From contig OY763407.1 of assembly GCA_963667425.1 (NCBI GenBank), positions 930,001-994,000 on the forward strand: a DNA stretch of 64,000 bases. The letters run 5' to 3'. Position 1 is the stretch's first letter; every line of letters starts with the position of its first letter. The notes beneath the pieces are model-generated. The model was not told the DNA's origin, made no database searches, and saw only the letters and a list, made by a program, of their open reading frames with translations. The translations under genes and the position numbers were made by a program. This document shows positions 24,113 through 33,351 of this stretch, piece by piece. The stretch comes from G963667425 sp963667425 [NCBI: bacterium]. Lineage in GTDB: Bacteria > UBP6 > UBA1177.

Positions 24113-25878
24113 TAGATTCTATTAACACCCTTTTCCAAATCATTTTTAGTCATTTTTACAAAGAAAGGTCTTCCATGAGGACATGTCAATGTTTCACTGT
24201 CGTTTATATCTTTTACAAGTTCATCAATTTCGGCATTTGTCAGATAATCATTTCTTTTTACAGCTTTTCTGCACGCCATCGTAGCTATCATTGATAAAAA
24301 TTTATCATCCCATGCCGATGTTATTCCAAGTTCAGCAGTTTCATTTATCATTTCAGCAAAAAGTAAACTCCAGTCAAGTTCAACTCCTATTGCCGGAACA
24401 CCACGCAGAACAACCGTTTCTTCATCAAACTGCTCACTTATAAAACCCGCTTCCTCAAAATAGGTTCTATTTTCATTCCACACAAGCATATCAGTTAAAG
24501 AGAGTTTAACAACAAGAGGATGAAGTGTAAGTTGTGATACACCGCTTTTTATTTTCATGCTGTTAACAAGAGCTTTATAAATAATTCTTTCGTGCGTTGC
24601 ATGCTGATCTATAAAATATACTTCATTTCCCATTTCAAGAATAATATAGAGAGAAAATAGAGTTCCAACTATTTTATAATTATGAAATTTAACTTCAAGG
24701 TCTAAGGTTTCCGAGATTGTAAAATTCTGCGGTACAGGTTCTTTAGCTGGCAATTCCTCTTTAAAAGGTGGGTAAAAAGTTGGAATATTTATATTTTGAG
24801 AAGAGAATGGTGCTTTTTCTCTAACAAAAGAAACTCCATAATCTGAAATTCTTTCACTGTTTCCATAATTAAATCTTTCCATTCCAGAACCATCATTATT
24901 TCTTATAGAGCTTAAAAGTTCCATCAACAGATTTTTTATTATTTCAAGAACTTCCTTTTCTTCTCTAAATCTTATTTCAAGCTTCGCAGGATGAACATTA
25001 ACATCTACAAGTTCCGGCTGAATATCAATAAAAAGAGCAACCGATAAATTGTTATCGCCACCTAAGAACTCTCTCTGAACCTTATAAATTATCGCATTTA
25101 CCTTTCTGTCCGAAACAATTCTTCCATTTACCGAAAAGATATTATTCCCATAAAAACCAGAATTCTCAGACTTAATAAAAGATTCTATTTTTATAGAACT
25201 ATCTAAATAAGCTTTTTTTACAATTTTATCCTTGTTCGTTTTCCAGACAGATGCAAGTCTTTCAATCTTATCTTTTACAGGAACATAGCTTAATATTTTC
25301 CTTTCATTATGAAAGAGTTTAAATGATATCTCAGGATAAAGGACAGCAAAACGCTGTATAAGCTCTCTTGATATTGCGAACTCCTTTTCATCATTCTTAA
25401 GGAATTTTTTTCTTGCAGGCATATTAAAGAAAATTGAACTGACATCTATTTCTGTTCCTTTTGGAATTGAAACCGGCCCGCTAGAAATCAGTCTTCCATT
25501 TGCAAACTGAACTTCAAAACCTTTTCCATGTTCTTCGGCACTTGATATCCTGAACTTAGAAACAGAAGCAATTGATGGAAGCGCCTCACCTCTAAATCCC
25601 ATTGATGCTACAGCAAATAGATCATCGCCATCTTTTATCTTGCTGGTTGCATGTCTTTCAAGGGCCATAAAAATATCACCCTCTTCCATACCTGAGCCAT
25701 TGTCTCTTACGGTAATTCTTTTTTTACCACCATTTTCAAGTTCAACTGTTATTTCTGTCGACTTTGCATCAACACTATTCTCAATAAGTTCTTTTAATAC
25801 AGAGGATGGTCTTTCCACAACCTCGCCGGCTGCTATCTGATTTATCAGTTTTTCCGGCAGTAACGCTATTTTTCCCAT
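24112..25878 (-). CDS. mutL: DNA mismatch repair protein MutL
   Basis: 588 residues. GHKL ATPase motifs: ELIENSVDAKSTEI, VRDNGSGMEEGD, ERHATSKI and SMGFRGEALPSIASVSKF. N-terminal region then continues with DVNVHPAKLEIRF. The C-terminal endonuclease-type part has DQHATHERIIYK, ACRKAVKRND and CPHGRPFFVKM. The DQHA(X)2E(X)4E motif keeps the first Glu but the last position is Lys, so nicking activity is likely but not certain. Stop overlaps the miaA start. No mutS is in the window. Confidence 0.95.
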   Translation of the reverse strand: MGKIALLPEKLINQIAAGEVVERPSSVLKELIENSVDAKSTEITVELENGGKKRITVRDNGSGMEEGDIFMALERHATSKIKDGDDLFAVASMGFRGEALPSIASVSKFRISSAEEHGKGFEVQFANGRLISSGPVSIPKGTEIDVSSIFFNMPARKKFLKNDEKEFAISRELIQRFAVLYPEISFKLFHNERKILSYVPVKDKIERLASVWKTNKDKIVKKAYLDSSIKIESFIKSENSGFYGNNIFSVNGRIVSDRKVNAIIYKVQREFLGGDNNLSVALFIDIQPELVDVNVHPAKLEIRFREEKEVLEIIKNLLMELLSSIRNNDGSGMERFNYGNSERISDYGVSFVREKAPFSSQNINIPTFYPPFKEELPAKEPVPQNFTISETLDLEVKFHNYKIVGTLFSLYIILEMGNEVYFIDQHATHERIIYKALVNSMKIKSGVSQLTLHPLVVKLSLTDMLVWNENRTYFEEAGFISEQFDEETVVLRGVPAIGVELDWSLLFAEMINETAELGITSAWDDKFLSMIATMACRKAVKRNDYLTNAEIDELVKDINDSETLTCPHGRPFFVKMTKNDLEKGVNRI

Positions 25879-25880
25879 TT

Positions 25881-27161
25881 CTAAGCCAGTTTATATAGAT
25901 AATAAATAAAAGCCGCAGCATAAATTATAAATGCTGAAAGAAACAGAAGAAGAAAAAGATAATATTTCATTTTTGAATGAGAAACAATTTCTCCATCATC
26001 GTCTCTAACTTCTTTTATATTGGATATTATATAAAAAGCAATAAACAATGCCGCCACACCAAACATAACAGCAATACCGATAAGGTATCTGACAAGTATT
26101 TTGCCTTTTTCAGCATCAAATTGAGGCTTGTATGAATAACCATTATAAAGAAGCGGAAGTTTTATAAAGTATGAGTTACTGTAATACTTTTCAATAATAT
26201 CACGTATGTTTTCATTATCTGAAAACTCTTTATAAAGCTCCGAATAATAAGAATCATCAGGTATTTTTTTTTCATCTGTTGTAAAAACAGCAAAAGAGGA
26301 TGCAGGTTCGGAAGGATCATTGCTTACCTGAATTCTTGTGCATTTCAGATAATCAGAAGGAAGGGTGACACCATTAAAATCTGATGAAAGTTTTTTCGTA
26401 AAAACCCAGCTTTCATTTTTATAACAGTCAACAAAAACAGAATCAAAGTCAATTAGAGATTTTAAAATCAGCTTTCCGTTAATAGAAGCAATGTTGTACA
26501 TTTTTCCTGTATATGGAAACACTGCATTAACTTTGTCACCATCACTGAAATTTATTTCAACAAAGTGGTTTGGTCCCTGCCTGTATGTAAAAAGAGCATG
26601 TCCGTCCTTCATATCAAATGAGTTTTTGCCGATATGAATGACATTATCACTACATTTTTCATTTTTTGAATAACAGAAGAGATGAACTTTCGTATCAAAT
26701 TCAGGATAAATTGCAAATGTTTCAGGCAGAAGATATATTTTTTTTCCATTTTGTGAATTACTTGCAGCTATTCTCGTATTGGAATTTTCATCACTTTTTT
26801 TATAAAAAACATACTGATATGGCTTTGATTTTCTAAGCATATCACTGTTTACAGGAAAAGATTTCTCAAAACCTTCAAAGGAAACCATTACAGAATTGAA
26901 ATCATTTTCCATATCAACAAGAACTTCACATTGTTTTTTTCCATTTATAACGAAACATGGATTTTTTACAGCAAAACCATCTTTTGAAAATACTCTTGCA
27001 AAGACTTTACTGTTGTTTTCAATACCTGTTCCATAAAAGAAAGGATAGTAGTCAAGACGCATCATATGCTGAAAAAAAACATATCCTGATATTGCTAAAA
27101 ATAACAGCGCTATATATATGATTATAAAAAGTTTAGGAACCCGATTCTTTAAGTTCGACAT
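25881..27161 (-). CDS. Unknown membrane protein with large extracytoplasmic domain
   Basis: 426 residues. One N-terminal membrane segment (LFIIIYIALLFLAISGYVFF) is followed by about 320 polar, beta-rich residues and two C-terminal segments (LIGIAVMFGVAALFIAFYII and YLFLLLFLSAFIIYAAAFIY) separated by a charged loop. I recognise no family. The start overlaps the end of the upstream response-regulator gene by 29 bp and the stop lies 2 bp before mutL, so it is in one transcription unit with both. Confidence 0.7.
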   Translation of the reverse strand: MSNLKNRVPKLFIIIYIALLFLAISGYVFFQHMMRLDYYPFFYGTGIENNSKVFARVFSKDGFAVKNPCFVINGKKQCEVLVDMENDFNSVMVSFEGFEKSFPVNSDMLRKSKPYQYVFYKKSDENSNTRIAASNSQNGKKIYLLPETFAIYPEFDTKVHLFCYSKNEKCSDNVIHIGKNSFDMKDGHALFTYRQGPNHFVEINFSDGDKVNAVFPYTGKMYNIASINGKLILKSLIDFDSVFVDCYKNESWVFTKKLSSDFNGVTLPSDYLKCTRIQVSNDPSEPASSFAVFTTDEKKIPDDSYYSELYKEFSDNENIRDIIEKYYSNSYFIKLPLLYNGYSYKPQFDAEKGKILVRYLIGIAVMFGVAALFIAFYIISNIKEVRDDDGEIVSHSKMKYYLFLLLFLSAFIIYAAAFIYYLYKLA

Positions 27162-28380
27162 TTTTCTGAAGACCTTCTATTTTTTCATCAACGGCATTTT
27201 TCTTTGCAAATTCGGCATCAGCATCTTTAAGTTTCTTAAAAATTATTATAGCCTCTTTATCTTTACCTATTTTTCTCAAATAATTACCGTAATCATTCAG
27301 CATATCAAGATATATCGGATCTTTTCTTCTTGTAGTTTTAGCAAGCTTGGCATAAACTTCAACAGCTCTGTCAAACTCTTCAAGTTCATGAAATGCATTA
27401 ATTGCTATCTTATGGGCATTATAGGTAAATTTATTGGTTTCACTTTCTCTTGCAATTTTGTTATATATTTTCACAATGGAAACCCAGTCGCCAAGTTTTC
27501 TGTAGCCATCAAGAAGTTTTTCAATTAAATTGGCATCACCATTATCAACATAATTTTCAACAATCCTGAGAAGTTCAATAACAGCATCTCTATTTTCCGC
27601 TTTTTCAGCAATTTCAAGGGCATTTAAAGTTCTTAAATGATGTTCAGGTGTCTGTCTTACCGATTCCATAATAAAATGAAGCGCTTTTTCATTATTCCCT
27701 TCACCGAAATAAGAATTGGCAATCACTTCAAAAGCCAGAGCTTTATATGGCATTTTCTCCATCATAGGAGCAATAATTTCCCTAACTCTTGTATATTCAC
27801 CTTTTTTTAAGAAATAGTTGCTTCTTATAAGAGCCAGCCTGAAATCATTTACCGGTTGCCTGGTTCTTTTTATCTCTTCTATTTCTTCAATTGCAAAACG
27901 ATAACTTTCAATATTGCCATCCTGCCAGAATTCTTCAGCCTGCCATAAAAGTTCACGTTCTTTATTAAATATAACTCTTTTCTCGAAGCTTTTAACAACC
28001 ATTGCTCTAAGCTTGTTTACATCAAAAGGTTTAATCAGAATACCATCTACATCGTATTCCTGAGCAAGTTGTATTGACCCCATATCAACTTCTTCTTCAA
28101 CAACAAGTATAAATGGAAGATTTCTTACTCTTTTATCACTTCTCATTTTCATAAGAAGATGAAGCCCGCTTATTTTCTGGAGAGTTGTATCAGCAACTAC
28201 CATATCCACAGATTCTTCATCAATAAGAGCCCATGCTGCATCACCATCATTAGCAGGCGTTAGATTAGGATACCCAAGATAAGTAAGCATATTTTTTAAC
28301 GTCTGACGCATATAAACACTTGAGTTTGCATACATAATGTTCATATTCCATCTTTTTCTAGCCAGCTGAACCTTATCCAT
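27133..28380 (-). CDS. Response-regulator-like protein with TPR region
   Basis: 415 residues. Residues about 12-130 are a receiver fold (NIMYANSSVYMRQTLKNMLT ... VDMVVADTTLQKISGLHLLM ... GILIKPFDVNKLRAMV). The usual phosphoacceptor Asp is present in VVADTT and Lys in IKPF, but the acidic pair that normally binds Mg near the N-terminus (VDD) is replaced (YANSS). The remaining ~270 residues are helical repeats of TPR type (YTRVREIIAPMMEKMPYKAL, EFDRAVEVYAKLAKTTRRKD). No output DNA-binding domain; probably a protein-interaction adaptor. Ribosome binding site GGAGG lies 11 bp upstream. Confidence 0.8.
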   Translation of the reverse strand: MDKVQLARKRWNMNIMYANSSVYMRQTLKNMLTYLGYPNLTPANDGDAAWALIDEESVDMVVADTTLQKISGLHLLMKMRSDKRVRNLPFILVVEEEVDMGSIQLAQEYDVDGILIKPFDVNKLRAMVVKSFEKRVIFNKERELLWQAEEFWQDGNIESYRFAIEEIEEIKRTRQPVNDFRLALIRSNYFLKKGEYTRVREIIAPMMEKMPYKALAFEVIANSYFGEGNNEKALHFIMESVRQTPEHHLRTLNALEIAEKAENRDAVIELLRIVENYVDNGDANLIEKLLDGYRKLGDWVSIVKIYNKIARESETNKFTYNAHKIAINAFHELEEFDRAVEVYAKLAKTTRRKDPIYLDMLNDYGNYLRKIGKDKEAIIIFKKLKDADAEFAKKNAVDEKIEGLQKNVELKESGS

Positions 28381-28419
28381 TAAGCAAGTTTCCTCCAGAA
28401 ATCATATTACACAATAAAA

Positions 28420-29298
28420 TTAAAGAGATACAATATTTCGCCTTAAGGCATAATATTTAGAAAAAACAGGTTCGAGCATATAAAGAAAATATTTCAGTCT
28501 TTCAAGATCTGTTTTATCAAACAGAAGATCTACTTTTTTATCTGAAAGGTTAAAAACCCCTTTTACATCGCCTTCAACAAAAATAGGAACAGAAAGAAAA
28601 TAATCTTTGGAATATCTTTCTTCTTTTTTACTAAATCTGCTGTCTTTTGTGACATCTTCAACAAAAACCGGTTCTTTATTATTTAAAACTGTGTATGCAA
28701 CACTTTTTTCATCATAAGGGACTTCTATTCCTATAATTTCTCTTTTTGTAGAAGCTTCAATAACGAGATTTCCTCTATCGTTAATCAGCATTACAGAACC
28801 TTTTTCAGCAAACAGAAAATCAAGAGTTTTATCAAGTGCAGCCTGAAGGGCATCAGAGAAAGGACGTTTTTTATTAGAAAAAATATTAGAATATATTATT
28901 GCAAAATTTCCCATGTATTCTTTGAGCTTTGCAACTCTCAAATTGTGAAGCAGATCAAGTGATTGAATCAGAACATAACTTAAAATTGATTTGTCAAGCA
29001 TAACATATTTAGTATTGTCTTTGACACTTGAAATCCATTCCTTGTATTTGGAATCTTTTGATGTAAGAACAATTACAGGAAGAAAATTATTCTCCATTAC
29101 ATTGTATTCTTCAATAAGATTTAGTATCGAAACATAGCTGTCTTCAACTATAAAGATAAGATCTTCTCTCCTCATTCCATTTACTATATCATACCTATTG
29201 ACGGTTGATGTAGTATATCCAAGAACACCGAGTCTTTCATTTAAAAGATCTTCATACTCCTTATCCCTTATAGCCGTGCAAACTTTAATTTTTCTCAT
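28420..29298 (-). CDS. GAF-domain protein with degenerate receiver-like N-terminus
   Basis: 292 residues. The first ~120 residues look like a receiver fold (KIKVCTAIRDKEYEDLLNER, EDLIFIVEDSYVSILNLIEE, FLPVIVLTSKDSKYKEWISS) without a clear phosphorylation site. Residues about 140-280 are a GAF sensor domain: SDALQAALDKTLDFLFAEKG, SVMLINDRGNLVIEASTK and VAYTVLNNKEPVFVEDVTKD. No kinase, cyclase or helix-turn-helix follows. Ribosome binding site AAGGGTTCGGT. It lies 39 bp upstream of the receiver-TPR gene and is probably in the same signalling operon. Ligand unknown. Confidence 0.8.
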   Translation of the reverse strand: MRKIKVCTAIRDKEYEDLLNERLGVLGYTTSTVNRYDIVNGMRREDLIFIVEDSYVSILNLIEEYNVMENNFLPVIVLTSKDSKYKEWISSVKDNTKYVMLDKSILSYVLIQSLDLLHNLRVAKLKEYMGNFAIIYSNIFSNKKRPFSDALQAALDKTLDFLFAEKGSVMLINDRGNLVIEASTKREIIGIEVPYDEKSVAYTVLNNKEPVFVEDVTKDSRFSKKEERYSKDYFLSVPIFVEGDVKGVFNLSDKKVDLLFDKTDLERLKYFLYMLEPVFSKYYALRRNIVSL

Positions 29299-29360
29299 AC
29301 CGAACCCTTTAATCTGTTATTTCACACTGAATTATACAAATTAATAGTTTGTTAGGCAAG

Positions 29361-30011
29361 TTATAAAGAAATGTAATTCGATATTTTATCGTTTATGGAA
29401 CGAACTTTATCTGAAATTGAATCTGCACCGGTAATATCACTGACTATAGCAACTGTTTTAGCTCCTTTTTCAAGAACCTGTTCAATGTTGTATTCCTTGA
29501 TACCGCCTATTGCCACAAATGGAATGTTTATATTTTCCACAACCCATTCAAGATAATTAAGGGTTACGGGAGCACATACATCTTCTTTGGTCTGCGTTGG
29601 GAAAATAGGTCCTACGCCTATATAGTCAGCACCATCTTCAACAGCTTTTAAAGCCTGCTCAGGAGAATGCGTTGAAAGTCCCAAAAGCATTGAATTGCCA
29701 ACAAGCTTTCTTACTTCTTTTAAAGGAGCATCGTCCTGCCCTATATGAAGCCCATCGGCACCAACCATCATTGCTATATCAGCATAATCATTTACAATAA
29801 AAACAATTCCGTTTTCTTTTGTTATCTTTCTTAAATACAAACATTCGGAATAAATATCGGCAAAAGTTTTTGTACTACTTCTTTTCTCTCTATACTGAAT
29901 AATTTTTATTCCACCTTTTATCATTTCATCAACAACAAAAGAAAGGTCTCTCCCTTTTGAAAGCTTTTCCGCCGTTATTCCGTATAATCCGTAAGGAAAT
30001 TGTTTTTTCAT
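29361..30011 (-). CDS. thiE: Thiamine-phosphate synthase
   Basis: 216 residues. Joins HMP-pyrophosphate and thiazole phosphate to thiamine phosphate. TIM-barrel motifs: GIKIIQYREKRSSTKTFADI, FIVNDYADIAMMVGADGLHI with GQDDAPLKEVRKLVG, LGLSTHSPEQALKAVEDGAD and YIGVGPIFPTQTKEDV, then FVAIGGIKEYNIEQVLEKGA. No TPP riboswitch is seen upstream; udk ends 18 bp before the start. No other thiamine synthesis gene is nearby except thiI at 60.4 kb. Confidence 0.94.
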   Translation of the reverse strand: MKKQFPYGLYGITAEKLSKGRDLSFVVDEMIKGGIKIIQYREKRSSTKTFADIYSECLYLRKITKENGIVFIVNDYADIAMMVGADGLHIGQDDAPLKEVRKLVGNSMLLGLSTHSPEQALKAVEDGADYIGVGPIFPTQTKEDVCAPVTLNYLEWVVENINIPFVAIGGIKEYNIEQVLEKGAKTVAIVSDITGADSISDKVRSINDKISNYISL

Positions 30012-30029
30012 TATAAATACCTGAAAAAG

Positions 30030-30659
30030 TTAAGATATTGTGTGTTCATCAAGCCATTTTTTCATTGTCGCAACAATCATATCAATTGCAACATGATTGT
30101 TTCCGCCTTCAGGAACTATTATATCTGCCCACTGTTTTGTAGGCTCAACAAAAGCTCGATGCATTGGTCTTACTGTGTTGTAGTACTGTTTTCTGACATC
30201 ATCAAAAGTTCTTCCTCTTTTTTCAATATCCCTTCTTATTCTTCTAAGAATTCTTATATCGGCATCTGTATCGATGAATATTTTTATGTCAAGCATATCT
30301 CTTATTTCAGGAAGATGAAACGCCAGAATTCCTTCAACAATAATTATATCCGCAACACCGAGACTCTCTGTCTCTTTCATTCTACTGTGAGTAACAAAAT
30401 CATATATGGGTTTTTCTACAGGAATACCGTTTTTAAGATCATTAAGATGCTTTACAAGAAGATCAAAATCGATCGAATCAGGGTGATCAAAATTAAGCTG
30501 AGCTCTCTCTTCAACAGGGTAATGAGAAAATTCTCTATAATAAGCATCAAGTTCAACAATCAAAACTCTTTCATCTTTTGCGAAAGCCGCTTTTATTTTT
30601 TTTGAAACCGTTGTTTTCCCGGAACCTGTTCCGCCCGCTATTCCTACAAAAAGTTTCAT
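30030..30659 (-). CDS. udk: Uridine kinase
   Basis: 209 residues. Phosphorylates uridine and cytidine in pyrimidine salvage. P-loop GIAGGTGSGKTTVSKKIKAA (about 6-25), then VELDAYYREFSHYPVEERAQ with NFDHPDSIDFDLLVKHLNDL, IIVEGILAFHLPEIRDMLDI and RRIRRDIEKRGRTFDDVRKQ. Typical length. The ATG overlaps the nagZ stop by 4 bp (ATGA), with GGAGAAAAATT upstream. Confidence 0.95.
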   Translation of the reverse strand: MKLFVGIAGGTGSGKTTVSKKIKAAFAKDERVLIVELDAYYREFSHYPVEERAQLNFDHPDSIDFDLLVKHLNDLKNGIPVEKPIYDFVTHSRMKETESLGVADIIIVEGILAFHLPEIRDMLDIKIFIDTDADIRILRRIRRDIEKRGRTFDDVRKQYYNTVRPMHRAFVEPTKQWADIIVPEGGNNHVAIDMIVATMKKWLDEHTIS

Positions 30660-31633
30660 AATTTTTCTCCTTGATATATCATTTTTTTCATACTGTTTTC
30701 CAATCTTTTTCTTAAATTGTCATTTTTTTCTATTGCATAAAGTGTATGTTCCCAAAGTTCATGCATAAGTTCAATATTTCCTGAACAGACAGGCATCATG
30801 TCATAACCTGCATTTATAAAAAGAGAAATCTTCTCTTTAGATGAATATACATCCAAAGCCTTCATTTCAATATCATCAATAATTGTAAGGCCTTTAAATC
30901 CGATTGTGTTTCTTAAATAAGTCCCCCATTCAAGGGAAAGAGAGGAAGGTTCATCGGAAAAACCTTCAAAAAGAAGATGCGCTATCATCACGATTCCAGA
31001 ATCAAAGGCAAGTTTTCTGAAAGGAAAAATATCCTCTTTTTCAAGTTCCTTAAAATTCTTATTTATTTTTGGCAGTGCTTTATGTGAGTCAATAATAGTT
31101 GTACCGTGTCCCGGAAAATGTTTAATTACAGGGAAAACACCACCTTTTTTCATCGAATCAATAAAAATTTTAGCTTTTCTTACAACAGTTTCGGGATTAT
31201 CAGCAAAGCTTCTGTCCCCAATAATAGAATCTAATTCTCCTGATCTTATATCAACGACAGGAGCCATATTCATATTCAGCCCTATATCTCTAAAAGTTTC
31301 AGCAAGAAGAAAAACTTTTTCCGCAAATTCATTTTCATCAAGCCTGCTCATTTCTTCCGCAGAAGGGAGAGAATAATTTCCTTTTGGAAGTCTTTTTACC
31401 CGTCCGCCCTCTTCATCAACTGCAAAAAAATCAATTGAATCAATTTTTCTGAGATCTTTTATAAGCATTTTTATAGAATTAAGAGATTCAATATTTCTTT
31501 TAAAAAAGAGAATTCCTCTGGGAGATGTTTCTCTGAAAAAAGAAGCTTCACTGCCTGATAAAAATTCTCCGGAAAGAGAAAAGAAAAAAACCGACCCTGC
31601 CAGTCTTTTTATTTCGGAGAGTTTTGAAGACAT
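30656..31633 (-). CDS. nagZ: Beta-N-acetylhexosaminidase, GH3 (NagZ-like)
   Basis: 325 residues. Removes N-acetylglucosamine from muropeptides in cell-wall recycling. The GH3 NagZ signature KHFPGHGTTIIDSHKALPKI (about 173-192) contains the His-Asp dyad, with DEEGGRVKRLPKG (about 73-85), NMNMAPVVDIRSG, IGDRSFADNPETV and GLTIIDDIEMKALDV carrying the catalytic Asp. No signal peptide, as expected for a cytosolic NagZ. Its start overlaps the rdgB end by 25 bp. Confidence 0.93.
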   Translation of the reverse strand: MSSKLSEIKRLAGSVFFFSLSGEFLSGSEASFFRETSPRGILFFKRNIESLNSIKMLIKDLRKIDSIDFFAVDEEGGRVKRLPKGNYSLPSAEEMSRLDENEFAEKVFLLAETFRDIGLNMNMAPVVDIRSGELDSIIGDRSFADNPETVVRKAKIFIDSMKKGGVFPVIKHFPGHGTTIIDSHKALPKINKNFKELEKEDIFPFRKLAFDSGIVMIAHLLFEGFSDEPSSLSLEWGTYLRNTIGFKGLTIIDDIEMKALDVYSSKEKISLFINAGYDMMPVCSGNIELMHELWEHTLYAIEKNDNLRKRLENSMKKMIYQGEKL

Positions 31634-32208
31634 TTCACCATCTCCTTAAGTTTTCTAAAAGCGTTTCCTCTGTGGCTTATTCTATTTTTTTCTTCTGAGG
31701 AAAGCTCTGCCATAGTTTTATCAAAACCGTCAGGAATAAATATCGGATCGTAACCGAAACCGTTATGCCCTCTCTCTTTGAAACCTATTTTACCATAAAC
31801 TCTTCCTTCAGCAGAAATAATAGTTTCATCAGGAAACATAATAACTGCTCTACAACAGAAATATGCAGATCTGTCATCAATATCTCTCATCATTTCAAGA
31901 AGTTTTTCTCTGTTTTTTTCATCTGTAGCATTTTTACCTGAAAAACGGGCCGAATAAAGCCCCGGCTGACCATTAAGCGCAGGAACAACAAGACCTGAGT
32001 CATCTGCTAAAACAGCATTTTCTACAGAAATATCCATTGCAGATTCAGCTTTTATTATAACATTCTGCAAAAAAGTTTCTCCTGTTTCATCAGGGTCAAA
32101 AGTAGAATCAAGTTCTTTAATGGAAAGGACTTTTGTATTTTCAAATATCTCAGCCGCTTCTTTTAGCTTTCCCTTATTTCCTGTTGCAAAAACAATTTTA
32201 CTGAACAT
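31609..32208 (-). CDS. rdgB: XTP/dITP pyrophosphatase
   Basis: 199 residues from the ATG at 32208 (GGAGAAAAAATA upstream); the in-frame extension into trmB is rejected. Hydrolyses deaminated purine nucleotides. Motifs: KIVFATGNKGKLKEAAEIF (about 4-22), DPDETGETFLQNVIIKAESA, VLADDSGLVVPALNGQPGLY with SARFSG, and GHNGFGYDPIFIPDGFDKTM, all diagnostic of the Ham1/RdgB family. The ATG overlaps the trmB stop (TAATG). Confidence 0.95.
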   Translation of the reverse strand: MFSKIVFATGNKGKLKEAAEIFENTKVLSIKELDSTFDPDETGETFLQNVIIKAESAMDISVENAVLADDSGLVVPALNGQPGLYSARFSGKNATDEKNREKLLEMMRDIDDRSAYFCCRAVIMFPDETIISAEGRVYGKIGFKERGHNGFGYDPIFIPDGFDKTMAELSSEEKNRISHRGNAFRKLKEMVKCLQNSPK

Positions 32209-32813
32209 TATTTTTTCTCCAGCAGAAAATAATTGATATCCCAACCGGCTGCAATCTGCCTCTTTTCCCATTTAGTTTTGACATCTCTCATTGTACCGTC
32301 ATAAGGAAGCACATTAAACATTGATAATGCACCTGAGATCTCATTTTTTATCCACTCTGCATAATCGGGATGATCAGTTGCGATATAAATTCGCCCACCT
32401 TTCTTTAATCTGTTACAAAGAACAATAAGATTTGAAAGCTTTATTATTCTGTTTTTATTGTGCCTTTTTTTAGGCCATGGATCCGGGAAATAAATATGAA
32501 ATGAATCAACTGACTCAAACTCAATAAGCTCTTTTACAACAGACATTGCCTCAAAACAGATACATTTTACTCCGTCTCTTTTTAGAATTCTCGAAAGATT
32601 GGAAAGTCCTCTTTCATAATAACTTCTTTTTATTTCAATTCCCAAAAACGCTGTTTCAGGATTTTTTGAAGCATATTCAGAAAGAAAAAAACCTGAAGAA
32701 AAACCAATCTCAACATCAGTTTTTTTATAATCAGGAAACATTTCTTCGAAATCAAACGGAGCATTCCAGCACTCTTCTGTTATTAAGCGTAAATTATCTT
32801 TTTCTACTACCAT
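32208..32813 (-). CDS. trmB: tRNA (guanine-N7-)-methyltransferase
   Basis: 201 residues. Methylates G46 in tRNA variable loops. VEIGFSSGFFLSEYASKNPE (about 36-55) is a slightly altered SAM motif, followed by TAFLGIEIKRSYYERGLSNL and the family hallmark FHIYFPDPWPKKRHNKNRII (about 111-130), with GGRIYIATDHPDYAEWI. Short for the family, and the SAM motif has Ser-Ser where GxG is usual. Co-transcribed with hpt and rdgB. Confidence 0.92.
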   Translation of the reverse strand: MVVEKDNLRLITEECWNAPFDFEEMFPDYKKTDVEIGFSSGFFLSEYASKNPETAFLGIEIKRSYYERGLSNLSRILKRDGVKCICFEAMSVVKELIEFESVDSFHIYFPDPWPKKRHNKNRIIKLSNLIVLCNRLKKGGRIYIATDHPDYAEWIKNEISGALSMFNVLPYDGTMRDVKTKWEKRQIAAGWDINYFLLEKK

Positions 32814-32814
32814 A

Positions 32815-33327
32815 TTAATCTTCGTTATAAATTACTATTTCAGGGATATTTCTGTAAAGTTCGTTGTAATCAAGTCCATAACCTAAAACAAATTTGTTAG
32901 GAATGTCAAATCCAAGAAAATCTATTTTTACTTTTCCCTGATTAATTTCACTTTTCTCAAGACATGAACAAATCTTTATAGAAAGTGGTTTTACCTGAGC
33001 AAGCAGTTCTGCAAAATAAGAAAGTGTTGTTCCTGTATCAACAATATCTTCAACAATAATAAGATTTTTACCTCTATATTTTTCAAGTTCTCCAAGAACG
33101 AATTCAACTTTTCCTGTAGACTGAGTTCCTCTGTAACTTGAAAGCTGAACAAAATCGACTTCAATGTTTTTGCAGGTTATAGATCTAAGGAGATCAGCAG
33201 CAAAGATATAACTTCCTTTAAGCACAACAAGCATTGTAACAGGCTCATCACCATAAACATCTGATATTTCCTTGCCAAGTTCAGCGACTCTTTTCTGTAG
33301 TTCATCTCTAGTAATAAGAATTCTCAT
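32815..33327 (-). CDS. hpt: Hypoxanthine phosphoribosyltransferase
   Basis: 170 residues from the ATG at 33327 (GGAGATTTATTG upstream). Purine salvage: hypoxanthine or guanine plus PRPP to IMP or GMP. The PRPP loop is NLIIVEDIVDTGTTLSYFAE (about 91-110); MLVVLKGSYIFAADLLRSI (about 32-50) and DFVQLSSYRGTQSTGKVEFV carry the flexible loop; VLGYGLDYNELYRNIPEI is the family C-terminus. The stop codon lies one base before the trmB start. Confidence 0.95.
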   Translation of the reverse strand: MRILITRDELQKRVAELGKEISDVYGDEPVTMLVVLKGSYIFAADLLRSITCKNIEVDFVQLSSYRGTQSTGKVEFVLGELEKYRGKNLIIVEDIVDTGTTLSYFAELLAQVKPLSIKICSCLEKSEINQGKVKIDFLGFDIPNKFVLGYGLDYNELYRNIPEIVIYNED

Positions 33328-33351
33328 CAATAAATCTCCAAATATATGAAT

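Noticed and set aside
29990-30030. TPP riboswitch before thiE
   Set aside because: Only 18 bp separate udk and thiE, too little for a riboswitch, and no CUGAGA-type core is seen.
30000-30605. 201-codon plus-strand frame
   Set aside because: Fully antisense to udk, a clear uridine kinase; no family resemblance and no start signal.
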